This document shows positions 1-8,243 of a stretch of 33,528 bases of DNA, one piece after another. The DNA lies in assembly GCA_012799255.1 (NCBI GenBank), contig JAAZLQ010000124.1, positions 1-33,528 on the forward strand, in the 5' to 3' direction. Within the stretch, counting starts at the first letter, position 1. The number at the start of each line of letters is the position of its first letter. This stretch comes from Bacillota bacterium. GTDB lineage: Bacteria; Bacillota_G; Limnochordia; DTU010. The position numbers and the translations under genes were made by a program. Under the pieces are notes generated by a model. The model was not told where the DNA came from. It was given only the letters and a program-made list of their open reading frames with translations, and did no database searches.

Positions 1-204
1 CAGTCGTGGGTCTCCGTGGAGGGAGGGTCAACGCCTGCATGCCCTTGCAGATCGCCCTCCCACCTTAACCCTCAGCAGCAGCCCCCGACTGGGCGTCGAA
101 AGCCACCACCAAAGACTTCATCGATGTGCCAATAACGGATTTTTAGGCCCGTCTTCAAAAATGAGGTTGACGACTAGAATACTGCGCCATTCACCTCTAG
201 ATTG
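1..204 (-). ncRNA. 5' part of a structured RNA downstream of ispA, possible OLE RNA (runs off window)
   Basis: No convincing ORF is seen here. A good promoter (-10 at 210-215) points into it on the minus strand, so a transcript should begin near 203-204 and run past position 1. The RNA can fold: GAGGT near 191-195 pairs with ACCTC near 163-167. A longer helix pairs GTGGGAGGG with the CCCTCCCTCCAC near 18-29, capped by a CTGCA/TGCAG hairpin. Established knowledge: the large noncoding OLE RNA of anaerobic and extremophilic Bacillota lies in the xseA-xseB-ispA-OLE-oapA-dxs neighbourhood, which is this position and strand. The OLE name rests on synteny and foldability; I could not match the sequence to a covariance model. 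Alternatives are a riboswitch or leader of the next gene. Confidence 0.45.
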
Positions 205-209
205 ATTGT

Positions 210-239
210 ATTATATCATACGATTTTGTTGGCATGCAA
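210..239 (-). promoter_or_regulatory. Sigma-A promoter for the RNA after ispA
   Basis: On the minus strand there is a perfect TATAAT (210-215) with an extended -10 TGA in front (TGATATAAT, 210-218). A weak -35, TTGCAT (234-239), lies 18 bp upstream. It sits 60-90 bp past the ispA stop codon and reads away from ispA, so the following transcript has its own promoter as well as any read-through. Confidence 0.6.
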
Positions 240-263
240 GGGTAGTTAAGAACTTACATAATT

Positions 264-298
264 TTGTGTGTATTTGCCACTTTTTCAAGAACACACAA
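264..298 (-). repeat. Inverted repeat just after the ispA stop
   Basis: TTGTGTGT (264-271) and ACACACAA (291-298) are perfect 8-bp inverted arms around a 19-nt loop, directly after the ispA stop codon. There is no U-tract on either strand, so it is not a classical terminator. It could be a weak terminator or an RNA processing or stability hairpin. Confidence 0.35.
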
Positions 299-299
299 C

Positions 300-1193
300 T
301 TAATGGTCTCTTTGGATGATAAAGGACGCTAAATCCCTTAACAACCACGCTTGATCTGAGAAACCCTCCAGGGCCGCATGGCAATCGTCAATACAACGTT
401 GAGCCATCTGACGAGATTCTTCCAGTCCATAGAGCCGGGGGTAAGTCTGCTTACCTAAACGCTGGTCTACCTTGACAGCCTTACCCAAATTTTCCGCTTC
501 GCCCACTTCATCTAAAACATCGTCTGTGATCTGAAACGCCAAACCAAAGCTCTCGCCGAATCGGGTGATTTGATCTAGTTGCTCTTCATTGGCTCCCCCC
601 AAGATCGCTCCGCCCCTTAGCGCCGCTATAATGAGTGAACCTGTTTTATGGCGATGAATGTAGGCTAGAGTATCCACATCAACCTCTTGATCTTCGCTGG
701 TGATATCCACAACCTGCCCACCTACCATCCCCTGAGAACCTGAGCCTTTGGCCAGTTCACTTATTACTCGCACGGTCACCTCCGACGAAACCCCATACTT
801 TTCTGGCATTCTTGCCAGTTCAGCAAAGGCTTCTGTCAAAAGAGCGTCCCCAGCCAAAACCGCCACCGCTTCCCCATAGACAATATGATTTGTAGGCTTA
901 CCACGTCTCAAGTCATCATCGTCCATGCAGGGCAAATCATCATGAATCAACGAGTAAGCGTGCACCATTTCTATAGCAGCCGCCAGCCCGCCAGTGCTCT
1001 TGGCATCTCCGCCAACCGCGATACATGCTCCGATTGCTAATAAAGCGCGCAGACGCTTACCACCACCCAAGGTGGAATAGCGCATGGCCTCATGCAACAC
1101 TGTCGGAACGGTTTCACCCTTGGGCAAAGCCCGATCTAAGATTTCTTCAACTTCTTGAACATAGATTGACCAGTCCTTAGTCAAATTCTTCAC
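300..1193 (-). CDS. ispA: Polyprenyl (farnesyl/geranylgeranyl) diphosphate synthase
   Basis: This is a 297-aa trans-isoprenyl diphosphate synthase that condenses isopentenyl diphosphate with allylic diphosphates to make the C15/C20 precursor of undecaprenol and quinones. The substrate-binding GGGKRLR is at about residues 43-49. The first Asp-rich motif (DDLPCMDDDD, D85/D86/D91) and the second (FQITDDVLDE) are both present, so it should be catalytic. The GTG start (1191-1193) overlaps the xseB TAG stop by one base, which implies translational coupling. The xseA-xseB-ispA order is typical of Bacillota. Whether the product is C15 or C20 cannot be settled from the sequence alone. Confidence 0.93.
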   Translation of the reverse strand: MKNLTKDWSIYVQEVEEILDRALPKGETVPTVLHEAMRYSTLGGGKRLRALLAIGACIAVGGDAKSTGGLAAAIEMVHAYSLIHDDLPCMDDDDLRRGKPTNHIVYGEAVAVLAGDALLTEAFAELARMPEKYGVSSEVTVRVISELAKGSGSQGMVGGQVVDITSEDQEVDVDTLAYIHRHKTGSLIIAALRGGAILGGANEEQLDQITRFGESFGLAFQITDDVLDEVGEAENLGKAVKVDQRLGKQTYPRLYGLEESRQMAQRCIDDCHAALEGFSDQAWLLRDLASFIIQRDH

Positions 1194-1414
1194 TATTCCT
1201 TCACCTCTAATGTCTCAATCCGACCTTCCTTGATCATAACCTCAATTCTGGCCTCCGCATGATCAAGCCTATCATTGCAGAAACGTGCTAGCTTTACCCC
1301 TTCTTCGAACAGGAGTAGAGCATCATCCAAGGAAGACTCTCCTCGTTCAAGCAAACGGACGATCTCCTCTAAGCGTGCCATGGCTTCCTCAAACTTCAGT
1401 TCACCCTCACTCAT
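1193..1414 (-). CDS. xseB: Exodeoxyribonuclease VII small subunit
   Basis: This is a short helical protein of about 73 aa with the XseB signature FEEAMARLEEIVRLLERGESSLDDALLLFEEG. It binds the large subunit XseA to form exonuclease VII, which degrades single-stranded DNA to oligonucleotides in mismatch repair and recombination. The ATG at 1412-1414 is chosen because GGGAGG lies 7 nt upstream; an in-frame TTG six bases earlier is less well placed. It overlaps the 3' end of xseA by 8 nt and the start of ispA by one base, so it sits inside one operon. Confidence 0.93.
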   Translation of the reverse strand: MSEGELKFEEAMARLEEIVRLLERGESSLDDALLLFEEGVKLARFCNDRLDHAEARIEVMIKEGRIETLEVKE

Positions 1415-2603
1415 GTGCAAGCCTCCCTTCCACTTTACATACCAGTTGACCCTTATGCAGGGTAACGTTCACGAGGTCACCTTCTATAACCTGATCAACT
1501 TGTCGAATTACCGTTCCCTGGCTGTCACGACAAATGGAATAACCGCGATGAAGGGTCTGAAGCGGACTGAGCGCTTCAAGCCTCCCAGCCAAACTTCCCA
1601 ATTCGCTCCGTCGTAAAATTAAGTACTGCTTATTATAGCGTCCGAGGTTTGTCCATAACTCGTCCACTCTTTGCCGGAGTTGATTAACAGAATGATCTGG
1701 TCTTTGTAAGGCAGGATTCTGGATCAACTGAGCCAGAAAACGCCGTTCTGAACGAATCTTTCGCTGTAATACGGCCGCCATTCTATCTTGGCATGAGTTC
1801 ACCGCCCCAAGCAGTTCTCCTTGGAGGGGCACAACCAGTTCTGCAGCTGCAGATGGGGTAGGTGCCCGTAAGTCCGCCACAAAATCAGCAATGGTAAAAT
1901 CTGTTTCATGACCCACTGCCGATACAACGGGAATCGAAGACTGGGCAATGGCCCTTGCCAACCCCTCGTCGTTAAAGGCATTAAGTTCCTCAAAGGAGCC
2001 TCCCCCCCGCGCCATAATTAGAACATCACAGTCAGCTGTTTGAGCCAATAACAGGGCACGTATTAGACTTTCCGGGGCTCCTTCACCCTGTACTAAAGCA
2101 GGAAAAACTAAGGCCTTGACTCCCGGATAACGCCTTGTGAGTACGTGTAAGATGTCACGAAGGGCTGCTCCCGAAATGGATGTGATGATACCCACCCTGT
2201 GGGGCAAAGCCGGCAGAGGTCTCTTTCTACCTAGATCAAAAAGCCCTTCACTGTCCAGTTTTGCTTTCAACTGCTCGAAGGCTTGGTGTAAGTCGCCTAC
2301 GCCCTGGGGCAGAAGTACGTCTACGTAAAGCTGATACTCACCATTCGGTTCATAGACCCCTAGCGATCCAACCGCAATGAGCGTGTCCCCGTTTTGAGGA
2401 ACAAATCCCAAGCGTTGATTGCGACTACGAAACATTACAGCTTTTATTCTACTCTGTGAATCCTTTAAGGAAAAATACATATGTCCAGAGGAGTGGTGCA
2501 CAAAGTTAGAGATTTCCCCCTCCACAGCGATGTTTTGGAAAAGGGGGTTAGAAAGAGCAGATTTGATTTGCCTAGTTAACTCACTAACAGAAATTGGTTC
2601 CAC
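1407..2603 (-). CDS. xseA: Exodeoxyribonuclease VII large subunit
   Basis: This is the catalytic subunit of exonuclease VII, about 398 aa. An N-terminal OB-fold runs through ISVSELTRQIKSAL, EGEISNF and SGHMYFSLKD. The nuclease domain follows with the conserved VGIITSISGAALRDI, MARGGGS..DLxxFN-type (ARGGGSFEELNAFNDE) and SAVGHETDFTIADFVAD..APTPSAAAE motifs, then a coiled-coil region that recruits XseB. The GTG at 2601-2603 is preferred because AGGAGG is 6 nt upstream; it begins directly after the stop codon of the TsaD-like gene. folD, which often lies between nusB and xseA, is absent. Confidence 0.94.
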   Translation of the reverse strand: MEPISVSELTRQIKSALSNPLFQNIAVEGEISNFVHHSSGHMYFSLKDSQSRIKAVMFRSRNQRLGFVPQNGDTLIAVGSLGVYEPNGEYQLYVDVLLPQGVGDLHQAFEQLKAKLDSEGLFDLGRKRPLPALPHRVGIITSISGAALRDILHVLTRRYPGVKALVFPALVQGEGAPESLIRALLLAQTADCDVLIMARGGGSFEELNAFNDEGLARAIAQSSIPVVSAVGHETDFTIADFVADLRAPTPSAAAELVVPLQGELLGAVNSCQDRMAAVLQRKIRSERRFLAQLIQNPALQRPDHSVNQLRQRVDELWTNLGRYNKQYLILRRSELGSLAGRLEALSPLQTLHRGYSICRDSQGTVIRQVDQVIEGDLVNVTLHKGQLVCKVEGRLAHE

Positions 2604-2605
2604 TT

Positions 2606-3589
2606 TCACCCTCCTCGCTTGCCACATGTTTTCCCAGGAGAGAACGATAGCTGACCGGAGGCTAGTCCAGCAAAGAAGGCCGCACCATAGGCATTATCAA
2701 CACTATAAGCCGGATTGGCAAAGTAAAACCGCCATCCGGGTAACGCTTTATTGAGTTCCTCCCGGATGAGCCTATTGGCTGCGACTCCCCCCACAACCAA
2801 CAGGTTCCGACATTCGGTTTTCGTTCCCGCCCAACTAATCCACTTCACAAGGGTACGCGCGATACTCTTGAAACATGCTCGAGCACAAACCTCTGGTCGA
2901 AGCTCCCCCACCAACCTTTCCAGAGCGGTTAACGGTCCTGAGAAACTGACTATTCCCTCTCTGTGAAATGTTGGAACCGGGACGCTTTCGGTGGTTTCAG
3001 CGGCCAGTCTTTCCAAAGCGGGTCCACAAGGAAACCCCAGGCCTAAGGCTACGCCCAGGCGATCCACAAACTGACCGGCATGGAGATCGGAAGTTGCTCC
3101 CCAAAGATCGATCTGGAGATTAAACCCTTCCTCTTGTCGTTTTACTGCAGTGAGCTCTGTTGTCCCGCCAGAAAGATGAATAGCCAAAAACTCCGATTCA
3201 ACGGGACCACCAGCAGTGGCAATTCCACTCCAGATATGGGTTTCTTGGTGAGTTAGCTCATAACATGGAATGCTAGCCATATGGCTAAGCGCTTGAGCCA
3301 AACTTTGGCCCGGTAGAAAAACAGGTAAATAAGATTCCTCTTGTGGCCTGGGTTTTACCGAAACACCAATAGCCGCTAGATCATGTCCCTCCAAAGGAGT
3401 AACTAACCTAGCGGTTAACTCTGGAATATTCTGTACATGTTGAAATAAGGCTTCTGATTGGCGCAAACCCCGCAAACCAGAAGCCACTTTTAGCAACCTA
3501 CGTTCATCGGCGATGATCGTACCATCTTCGCCAACTAGACACATTGATGTGGTGTAATTGCTTGTGTCAACACCTAAAAACACTTTCAC
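2606..3589 (-). CDS. TsaD-like (Kae1/Gcp, peptidase M22 fold) paralogue
   Basis: This is a 327-aa ASKHA-fold protein related to TsaD, often labelled O-sialoglycoprotein endopeptidase in Clostridia. It has the N-terminal phosphate loop (GVDTSNYTTS), a metal-binding HxxxH (H114 and H118 in THQETH), a Gly-rich SGGTTEL segment and a C-terminal GGVAANRLIR / SVDNAYGAAF block. It is divergent from canonical TsaD, which makes N6-threonylcarbamoyladenosine in tRNA, so the true tsaD probably lies elsewhere and this paralogue has an unknown role. The GTG start overlaps the nusB stop by 4 nt with GGAGG upstream, so it is coupled to nusB. Its position between nusB and xseA is shared by many Clostridia. 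Confidence 0.8.
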   Translation of the reverse strand: MKVFLGVDTSNYTTSMCLVGEDGTIIADERRLLKVASGLRGLRQSEALFQHVQNIPELTARLVTPLEGHDLAAIGVSVKPRPQEESYLPVFLPGQSLAQALSHMASIPCYELTHQETHIWSGIATAGGPVESEFLAIHLSGGTTELTAVKRQEEGFNLQIDLWGATSDLHAGQFVDRLGVALGLGFPCGPALERLAAETTESVPVPTFHREGIVSFSGPLTALERLVGELRPEVCARACFKSIARTLVKWISWAGTKTECRNLLVVGGVAANRLIREELNKALPGWRFYFANPAYSVDNAYGAAFFAGLASGQLSFSPGKTCGKRGG

Positions 3590-3993
3590 TGAAATCCTCC
3601 ATCCCGAACAACGGTACCCAAAAGACCGTTAATAAACCGAGGGGATTCATCATCACCATACTTCTTCGCCAACTCCACCGCCTCATTAACGGCAACACCT
3701 GCTGGTATGTCGTCCATAAAGACAATTTCATAAATGGCCAGCCGTAGGATGTTACGATCCACAAAACCAAGACGATGTACTTCCCACGCTTGAGAAACCG
3801 CGCCAATCTGGGCATCCAAAGCTGGGATCTGCTGGCTCACACCGCGTACAACCGTTCTCACGTACTCTTGGTTCTCGGGTGTCAAAGCAACGTCTTCCAG
3901 TCGCTGCTCCAAGGCAGATTCGATATCGCTCTTGCTTAAATCAACTTGAAACAGTGTCTGAAAAGCAACCTGACGTGCTAATCGTCTACTCAA
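3586..3993 (-). CDS. nusB: Transcription antitermination factor NusB
   Basis: This all-helical RNA-binding protein of 135 aa works with NusE (S10) at boxA sites to prevent premature termination in rRNA operons. Family hallmarks are the N-terminal SRRLARQVAFQTLFQVDL and the C-terminal DIPAGVAVNEAVELAKKYGDDESPRFINGLLG, both intact. The start is TTG (3991-3993), supported by GAGGTGATAG just upstream. It lies 4 bp after the DUF2273 stop and overlaps the next gene by 4 nt. Confidence 0.93.
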   Translation of the reverse strand: MSRRLARQVAFQTLFQVDLSKSDIESALEQRLEDVALTPENQEYVRTVVRGVSQQIPALDAQIGAVSQAWEVHRLGFVDRNILRLAIYEIVFMDDIPAGVAVNEAVELAKKYGDDESPRFINGLLGTVVRDGGFQ

Positions 3994-3997
3994 ACTA

Positions 3998-4207
3998 TCA
4001 CCTCAAAAATCGACTAAAAAAATCTGTGGAGTCACTTGGTGAATCTAGACGCGAACCCAAGTAAAACCCGATCACAACACAAAGCGCGACAAAAAGCCCC
4101 TTAAAGAATCCATAGGCTATTATGATCCATCCTAGAAGTAGCCCCATTACCGACCCTAGTAACTTTCCTAGATGGGCACTGAGTATCGCAATGAGTCGTT
4201 CTTTCAT
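3998..4207 (-). CDS. DUF2273 small membrane protein
   Basis: This protein of about 69 aa contains two hydrophobic helices (residues about 10-30 and 33-51, rich in Gly/Leu/Val/Ile) and a short charged tail. It matches the DUF2273 family, which almost always sits beside AmaP and Asp23/Gls24 genes and is thought to belong to the same envelope-associated module. The ATG at 4205-4207 is chosen because GGGGGG lies suitably upstream; a GTG three codons earlier is possible. Its molecular role is unknown. Confidence 0.82.
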   Translation of the reverse strand: MKERLIAILSAHLGKLLGSVMGLLLGWIIIAYGFFKGLFVALCVVIGFYLGSRLDSPSDSTDFFSRFLR

Positions 4208-4222
4208 CACGCGCACCCCCCT

Positions 4223-4750
4223 TTATATTAGTCCATGGAGTTCCGTATCGGTCCGCTTTGAAATTCCCACGACTGAAACCTCGATCTCCTGAATGGTAAT
4301 CCCCACCGTTTTTTCCACATAAGCTTTCACTGATGCCTGCAGTTCTTCCGAAAGATCAGAAAGATTGTGGTCTGGATAGACAACCACTTTCAGTGTCACT
4401 CTGGGATCCACCACATCGGTGAAGAGCGCACGGACCTCTTGGACGCCTGAGATTTGGGCAGCTGCTTCTACAATAAGGCTTTCCACACACTCAGCGCTTA
4501 TTTTCACCACGCCTAGTTCCCTTGGATAGACAATAAACTTCTTTCTATCCACTTTACTAAGCAGAATCACTAAGTAAATAGCCAGCAACACCAAAATAAG
4601 CGTTAGAATCGCGCCGTCGAATGCAAAGTTGGCTGACTGTAGCCAGTCAACTAAAAAACCACTCCCGAAAACGGTTGAGACTAGGAGCCCAGCAAGAACT
4701 GCTAGGACAACAGCACAGATTCCGAGAAAAATGCGGTCAAGTACTGTCAT
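4223..4750 (-). CDS. amaP: Alkaline shock response membrane anchor protein AmaP
   Basis: This protein of about 175 aa has two N-terminal membrane segments (ICAVVLAVLAGLLVSTVF and GAILTLILVLLAIYLVILL). A cytoplasmic Asp23-like domain follows, with VKISAECVESLIVEAAAQISGVQEVRA and VGITIQEIEVSVVGI. In Staphylococcus, AmaP tethers Asp23 to the membrane. The ATG at 4748-4750 is chosen for its GGGGGAAG ribosome binding site and lies one base after the upstream asp23 stop. The Asp23-AmaP-DUF2273 trio is intact and contiguous here. Confidence 0.86.
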   Translation of the reverse strand: MTVLDRIFLGICAVVLAVLAGLLVSTVFGSGFLVDWLQSANFAFDGAILTLILVLLAIYLVILLSKVDRKKFIVYPRELGVVKISAECVESLIVEAAAQISGVQEVRALFTDVVDPRVTLKVVVYPDHNLSDLSEELQASVKAYVEKTVGITIQEIEVSVVGISKRTDTELHGLI

Positions 4751-4751
4751 T

Positions 4752-5153
4752 TTACTTCCCCCTAGGTTGGAGCACTTGTTCCTCGTCACTCTTCTTTTCT
4801 TGAGGAAAGTGTACACCTAAGACATGAAGGTTAACCTCCATTACATCGAGACCTGTCATCACTTCAATGGTCCTTTTTACATTCTCCTGTATCTGTTGAG
4901 CCACTTCAGGAATACTGAAGCCGTACTCAATAATCACGAACAAATCGACAACACATTCGTGTTCTCCAACATCAACCTTAACGCCCTTCGATAAGTTGCG
5001 ATGCCCAAGCATTTCGGCAATCCCGCCGGCTATACCACCGCTCATTCCAGCAACTCCAGGTACTTCAGTCGCTGCCAAACCAGCGATAATTCCCACTACA
5101 TCGTTGGCTATTTTCAGTTCGCCCAGTTCATCACGCCGTTCGTTTTCCGACAT
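4752..5153 (-). CDS. Asp23/Gls24 family envelope stress protein (YqhY-like)
   Basis: This is a 133-aa soluble Asp23-domain protein: IANDVVGIIAGLAATEVPGVAGMSGG, then VKVDVGEHECVVDLFVIIEYG and VAQQIQENVKRTIEVMTGLDVMEVNLHVLGVHF. Members are abundant, membrane-associated through AmaP, and linked to envelope stress. In Bacillus the equivalent yqhY follows accB-accC and affects acetyl-CoA carboxylase and fatty-acid homeostasis; the gene is in that same place here. AGGAGGTG precedes the ATG. Confidence 0.88.
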   Translation of the reverse strand: MSENERRDELGELKIANDVVGIIAGLAATEVPGVAGMSGGIAGGIAEMLGHRNLSKGVKVDVGEHECVVDLFVIIEYGFSIPEVAQQIQENVKRTIEVMTGLDVMEVNLHVLGVHFPQEKKSDEEQVLQPRGK

Positions 5154-5186
5154 TTTTCTACACCTCCTGTAGCCTATTATACCAAA

Positions 5187-6548
5187 CTATTCCTGTAACG
5201 ACAATTTTGTTTCTTCAAGCCATTGTTCGATAAAATCTGTGGAAAAACGGCCAGCTCTAAACCGTTCATCCTGCAACATGGCCCGATGGAAGGGGATACT
5301 CGTCTCAATTCCTTCCACCGTTAACTCGTCTAAGGCACGGCTCATACGCGCAATGGCTTCGGCTCGATCCTCTCCCCAGGTGATCAGCTTAGCAAACATG
5401 GAGTCATAGTAAGGCGGGATGCTATAGCCCTCGTAAACGTGGCTATCCCAGCGTACTCCATATCCACCTGGAACAAACAGTCTTTGAATTTTGCCGGGAG
5501 AAGGTCTAGAGTTTTGACGAACCGCCTCAGCATTAATACGGCATTCAATAGCATGCCCCATGGGTCTGATCTGGTCCTGGGTGTAACCAAGTGCCTCACC
5601 TGAAGCGACACGAATCTGTTCCTTGATCAAATCCACCCCATATACCAACTCTGTGATGGGATGCTCCACCTGAATGCGGGTGTTCATCTCCATAAAATAG
5701 AAATTACCCTTGTCATCCAGTAAAAACTCCATAGTTCCCGCATTGCGATAACTTACAGCCTGGGCCCCCTGCACTGCCAGTTTGCCCATTTTCTCCCGTA
5801 ATGCCTCATCCACCACTGGTGAAGGGCTTTCTTCAATGAGCTTTTGATGGCGACGCTGAAGCGAACATTCTCGCTCCCCAAAATGAACAATATTACCATG
5901 ATGATCAGCTAGTAACTGAACCTCAATATGACGCGGCGCTTCGATGTACTTTTCTAAATATACAGCATCGTTGTTAAAAGAGGCTGCAGCCTCAGCTCGG
6001 GCAGTGTCAAAACCTCGAAGCAACTCAGCGCGGTTGTGAGCCAACCGCATACCTTTACCCCCACCTCCAGCACTGGCCTTAATAATCACGGGATAACCAA
6101 TTTCTTCCGCTAAGGATACTAGTGTTTTCGGATCAGCGATGCTTCCGTTACTTCCAGGAACCACGGGCACACCTGCAGTTTGCATAGTTGCCTTTGCTCT
6201 GGATTTGTCTCCAAGTAACTCGATTTGCTCCGCTGTTGGCCCTATAAACACCAAATTGTGGGCTTCACACATTTCGGCAAACATGGCTTGCTCACTCAGG
6301 TAACCATAACCGGGATGGATACCGTCCACACCATAAGCAAGGGCAGCGGCTAAGATATTGGGGATATTTAGGTAACTGCGTTGAGAGGCTGCAGGCCCCA
6401 CACAGACCGCGAAATCAGCCAGTTCTGTGTGCAGCGAATCGCGATCTGCTTCTGAGTAAACGGCAACAGTCTCAATGTTCAACTCGCGACAAGCCCGAAT
6501 TATGCGCAGGGCGATCTCTCCCCTGTTTGCAATCAAAATTCTACGCAA
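5187..6548 (-). CDS. accC: Acetyl-CoA carboxylase biotin carboxylase subunit
   Basis: This 453-aa protein carboxylates biotin on the carrier AccB using ATP and bicarbonate, the first half-reaction of malonyl-CoA synthesis. It shows the N-terminal [19 protein letters not shown], the ATP-grasp glycine loop [12 protein letters not shown], the E/N metal site [16 protein letters not shown] and the C-terminal biotin-carboxylase domain, at normal family length. The start is TTG (6546-6548) with GGAGG upstream. It lies 13 bp after accB; the carboxyltransferase genes accA/accD are not in the window. Confidence 0.96.
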   Translation of the reverse strand: MRRILIANRGEIALRIIRACRELNIETVAVYSEADRDSLHTELADFAVCVGPAASQRSYLNIPNILAAALAYGVDGIHPGYGYLSEQAMFAEMCEAHNLVFIGPTAEQIELLGDKSRAKATMQTAGVPVVPGSNGSIADPKTLVSLAEEIGYPVIIKASAGGGGKGMRLAHNRAELLRGFDTARAEAAASFNNDAVYLEKYIEAPRHIEVQLLADHHGNIVHFGERECSLQRRHQKLIEESPSPVVDEALREKMGKLAVQGAQAVSYRNAGTMEFLLDDKGNFYFMEMNTRIQVEHPITELVYGVDLIKEQIRVASGEALGYTQDQIRPMGHAIECRINAEAVRQNSRPSPGKIQRLFVPGGYGVRWDSHVYEGYSIPPYYDSMFAKLITWGEDRAEAIARMSRALDELTVEGIETSIPFHRAMLQDERFRAGRFSTDFIEQWLEETKLSLQE

Positions 6549-6561
6549 CCTGGATAACCTC

Positions 6562-7008
6562 CTACGCCTTTGGGTCGATCAACATCAAGGGCTGTCCATA
6601 TTCTACCGGTTCACCGTTTTCCACCAGAATCTGTTTAACTACACCTTTGACTTCTGACTCTATTTCGTTCATCATTTTCATCGCTTCAATGATGAAAAGA
6701 ACTTGACCGGGTGAAACCTGCTCACCAAGTTGTACATAGGGATCCGCATCGGGAGCCGGCGCCCGATAAAAAGTTCCAACCATGGGTGCTACAACCTCAA
6801 CAAAGCCGTGCCCATCTTCTACAGGCGCGGGGGAGACTGGAACTGGGGGAGCGGTAACATACTGTTGCTCTGTGAGCTGAGCCGGTATACTAACCCCGAC
6901 TTGCCCTTGGCGAATGCGGAGGCGGAAATCACCGTCTTCGATTTCCAAATCAGTTATATCTGTAGAATTGACTAAGGAGATTAACTCTTTAATCTGTTCA
7001 AATTCCAT
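6562..7008 (-). CDS. accB: Biotin carboxyl carrier protein of acetyl-CoA carboxylase
   Basis: This carrier of about 148 aa shuttles carboxybiotin between AccC and the carboxyltransferase. It has the N-terminal [24 protein letters not shown] helix/strand region, a Pro/Val/Ala-rich linker and a C-terminal biotinyl domain with the acceptor lysine in [11 protein letters not shown], plus the [18 protein letters not shown] thumb region. The ATG at 7006-7008 with AGAGGTG upstream is used; the frame stays open further upstream but that stretch lies across a terminator and has no family similarity. It begins just after the spoIIIA terminator, so it probably has its own promoter, which I could not place convincingly. 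Confidence 0.94.
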   Translation of the reverse strand: MEFEQIKELISLVNSTDITDLEIEDGDFRLRIRQGQVGVSIPAQLTEQQYVTAPPVPVSPAPVEDGHGFVEVVAPMVGTFYRAPAPDADPYVQLGEQVSPGQVLFIIEAMKMMNEIESEVKGVVKQILVENGEPVEYGQPLMLIDPKA

Positions 7009-7065
7009 AACACACCTCTTTCTTGGCCGTATCTTGTCCAGTTCGCTATTGCCTGATATTTTCCT

Positions 7066-7099
7066 CCAAACAAAAGGAACCTCAGACAACTGAGGCTCC
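7066..7099 (-). terminator. Terminator of the spoIIIA operon
   Basis: A 9-bp hairpin (minus strand GGAGCCTCA - GTTGTC - TGAGGTTCC) is followed by TTTTGTTT. It lies 35 bp after the spoIIIAH stop and separates the sporulation operon from accB-accC. Confidence 0.8.
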
Positions 7100-7134
7100 A
7101 GCCAAGGCTCCTGTCCGAGAGACACTCGAACTGC

Positions 7135-7683
7135 CTAAACACCTATTGTCTCATCCACTATGGTAATTCCCTCTAGCCTAATGCCGGTTAAACGGTGGAC
7201 CAGTTCACCGATTCTTGCAGCTTCGTCCCGAGTGAGTGTTACTGGTACTACTACCGTAATACTCTTTTCTTGATCCAAGAGAACGAGAGCATCCAGATAC
7301 CCTTTGGCCTTCAGCAAATTCTCGATTTCAGTCTCCCGGGTAATCCGGTCGATGAACGCTTGTAATTCCCGCTGGGCTTCCTCCTTGCGCTCATTAGTAG
7401 TATGCGTATCGTAAGCGATATCTTGTAGCAATTCCACTTGTCGACTGCGCATCCGCTCCCGCTCCAACTTATACTCGGCAAACTTGGTGGGCACTGTACG
7501 CACGGTGACCGGTTCCACCACTACCACCTGATCAGCCTTTGGCGTTGGTTCACTGCCTACTTCCTCTTGAACGTTTATACCATTGCCCACCCTGAAAATG
7601 TAAACCAAAGCCACAACAACCAAGACTAAGATGAATAAGTTCCAAAGAGCTTTCCTTCCGCGCAATACATAAAACTTGGCCAT
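7135..7683 (-). CDS. spoIIIAH: Stage III sporulation protein AH (SpoIIIAH)
   Basis: This protein of about 182 aa has one N-terminal membrane anchor (WNLFILVLVVVALVYIFRV). An extracytoplasmic domain of the YscJ/FliF-like ring-forming type follows, with EAQRELQAFIDRITRETEIENLLKAKGYLDALVLL. In the mother cell SpoIIIAH binds forespore SpoIIQ across the intermembrane space to form the channel needed for late forespore gene expression. The ATG at 7681-7683 has GGAAGG 9 nt upstream. It is the last gene of a complete AA-AH set. Confidence 0.88.
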   Translation of the reverse strand: MAKFYVLRGRKALWNLFILVLVVVALVYIFRVGNGINVQEEVGSEPTPKADQVVVVEPVTVRTVPTKFAEYKLERERMRSRQVELLQDIAYDTHTTNERKEEAQRELQAFIDRITRETEIENLLKAKGYLDALVLLDQEKSITVVVPVTLTRDEAARIGELVHRLTGIRLEGITIVDETIGV

Positions 7684-7697
7684 TTTATCCATCCTTC

Positions 7698-8243
7698 CTA
7701 TTGTTTGAATAAAACCTCTATACGATACATAGGTACCTGCAGAGCAGTGGCAACAGCCTGTGCTATGGCTAACTTAAGTTCGGGTAGTGGATGTTCATTT
7801 ACTACAACCAACACTCCCCTCACCCTCGGTTCAGATTGCTCCAGAACAAGTGGAACCTCCTTCCGCTCGCCATCGTTACGCAAGATAACTGGTGTGGAGG
7901 TCCTGCGCCATTCGCTTGAACCATCTGGACCAGACCGTTCTTCCTCCGTCAGATTATAGGCAACTGTGAGTTTGGGTCCGCTATCCATGGTCAGGAACAC
8001 TTGCGCCCGTTTTCCACCCAACATCATGTTCAGCATAGCGGTCAGGCTTTGCTCCAAACCTGCCTGTAATGAGTTGTCAGCAGCCACTAGTTCCGAAGAC
8101 GTTTGTTGAGAAAGACCAGTAGGAACCTCATGGCCGATGGAAGGCTGGAATACCAAAATGCCAACTCCTACAATTAGTACGACAGATAAGTAACCGAACA
8201 TCTTCTTTTGCCCTTCACTTAGTCGATTCCATAGTTCGCCCAT
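7698..8243 (-). CDS. spoIIIAG: Stage III sporulation protein AG (SpoIIIAG)
   Basis: This 181-aa membrane protein has a short cytoplasmic N-terminus (LWNRLSEGQKKMFGY) and one membrane helix (LSVVLIVGVGILVF). Its extracytoplasmic ring-building domain carries the family features LEQSLTAMLNMMLGGKRAQVFLTMDSG and the C-terminal VRGVLVVVNE..LPELKLAIAQAVATALQVPMYRIEVLFKQ. In Bacillus SpoIIIAG forms a large oligomeric ring in the mother-cell/forespore channel. Its start overlaps the 3' end of spoIIIAF by 25 nt. Confidence 0.88.
   Translation of the reverse strand: MGELWNRLSEGQKKMFGYLSVVLIVGVGILVFQPSIGHEVPTGLSQQTSSELVAADNSLQAGLEQSLTAMLNMMLGGKRAQVFLTMDSGPKLTVAYNLTEEERSGPDGSSEWRRTSTPVILRNDGERKEVPLVLEQSEPRVRGVLVVVNEHPLPELKLAIAQAVATALQVPMYRIEVLFKQ

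Noticed and set aside
1..204. TPP, T-box, lysine or cobalamin riboswitch, RNase P, tmRNA or SRP RNA
   Set aside because: I looked for the hallmark words of each (for example GGCTGAGA, GGGTGGTACCGCG, GAGGAAAGTCC) and did not see them.
3567..3815. Minus-strand 82-codon frame overlapping nusB
   Set aside because: Out of frame with nusB, which has full family motifs; no ribosome binding site.
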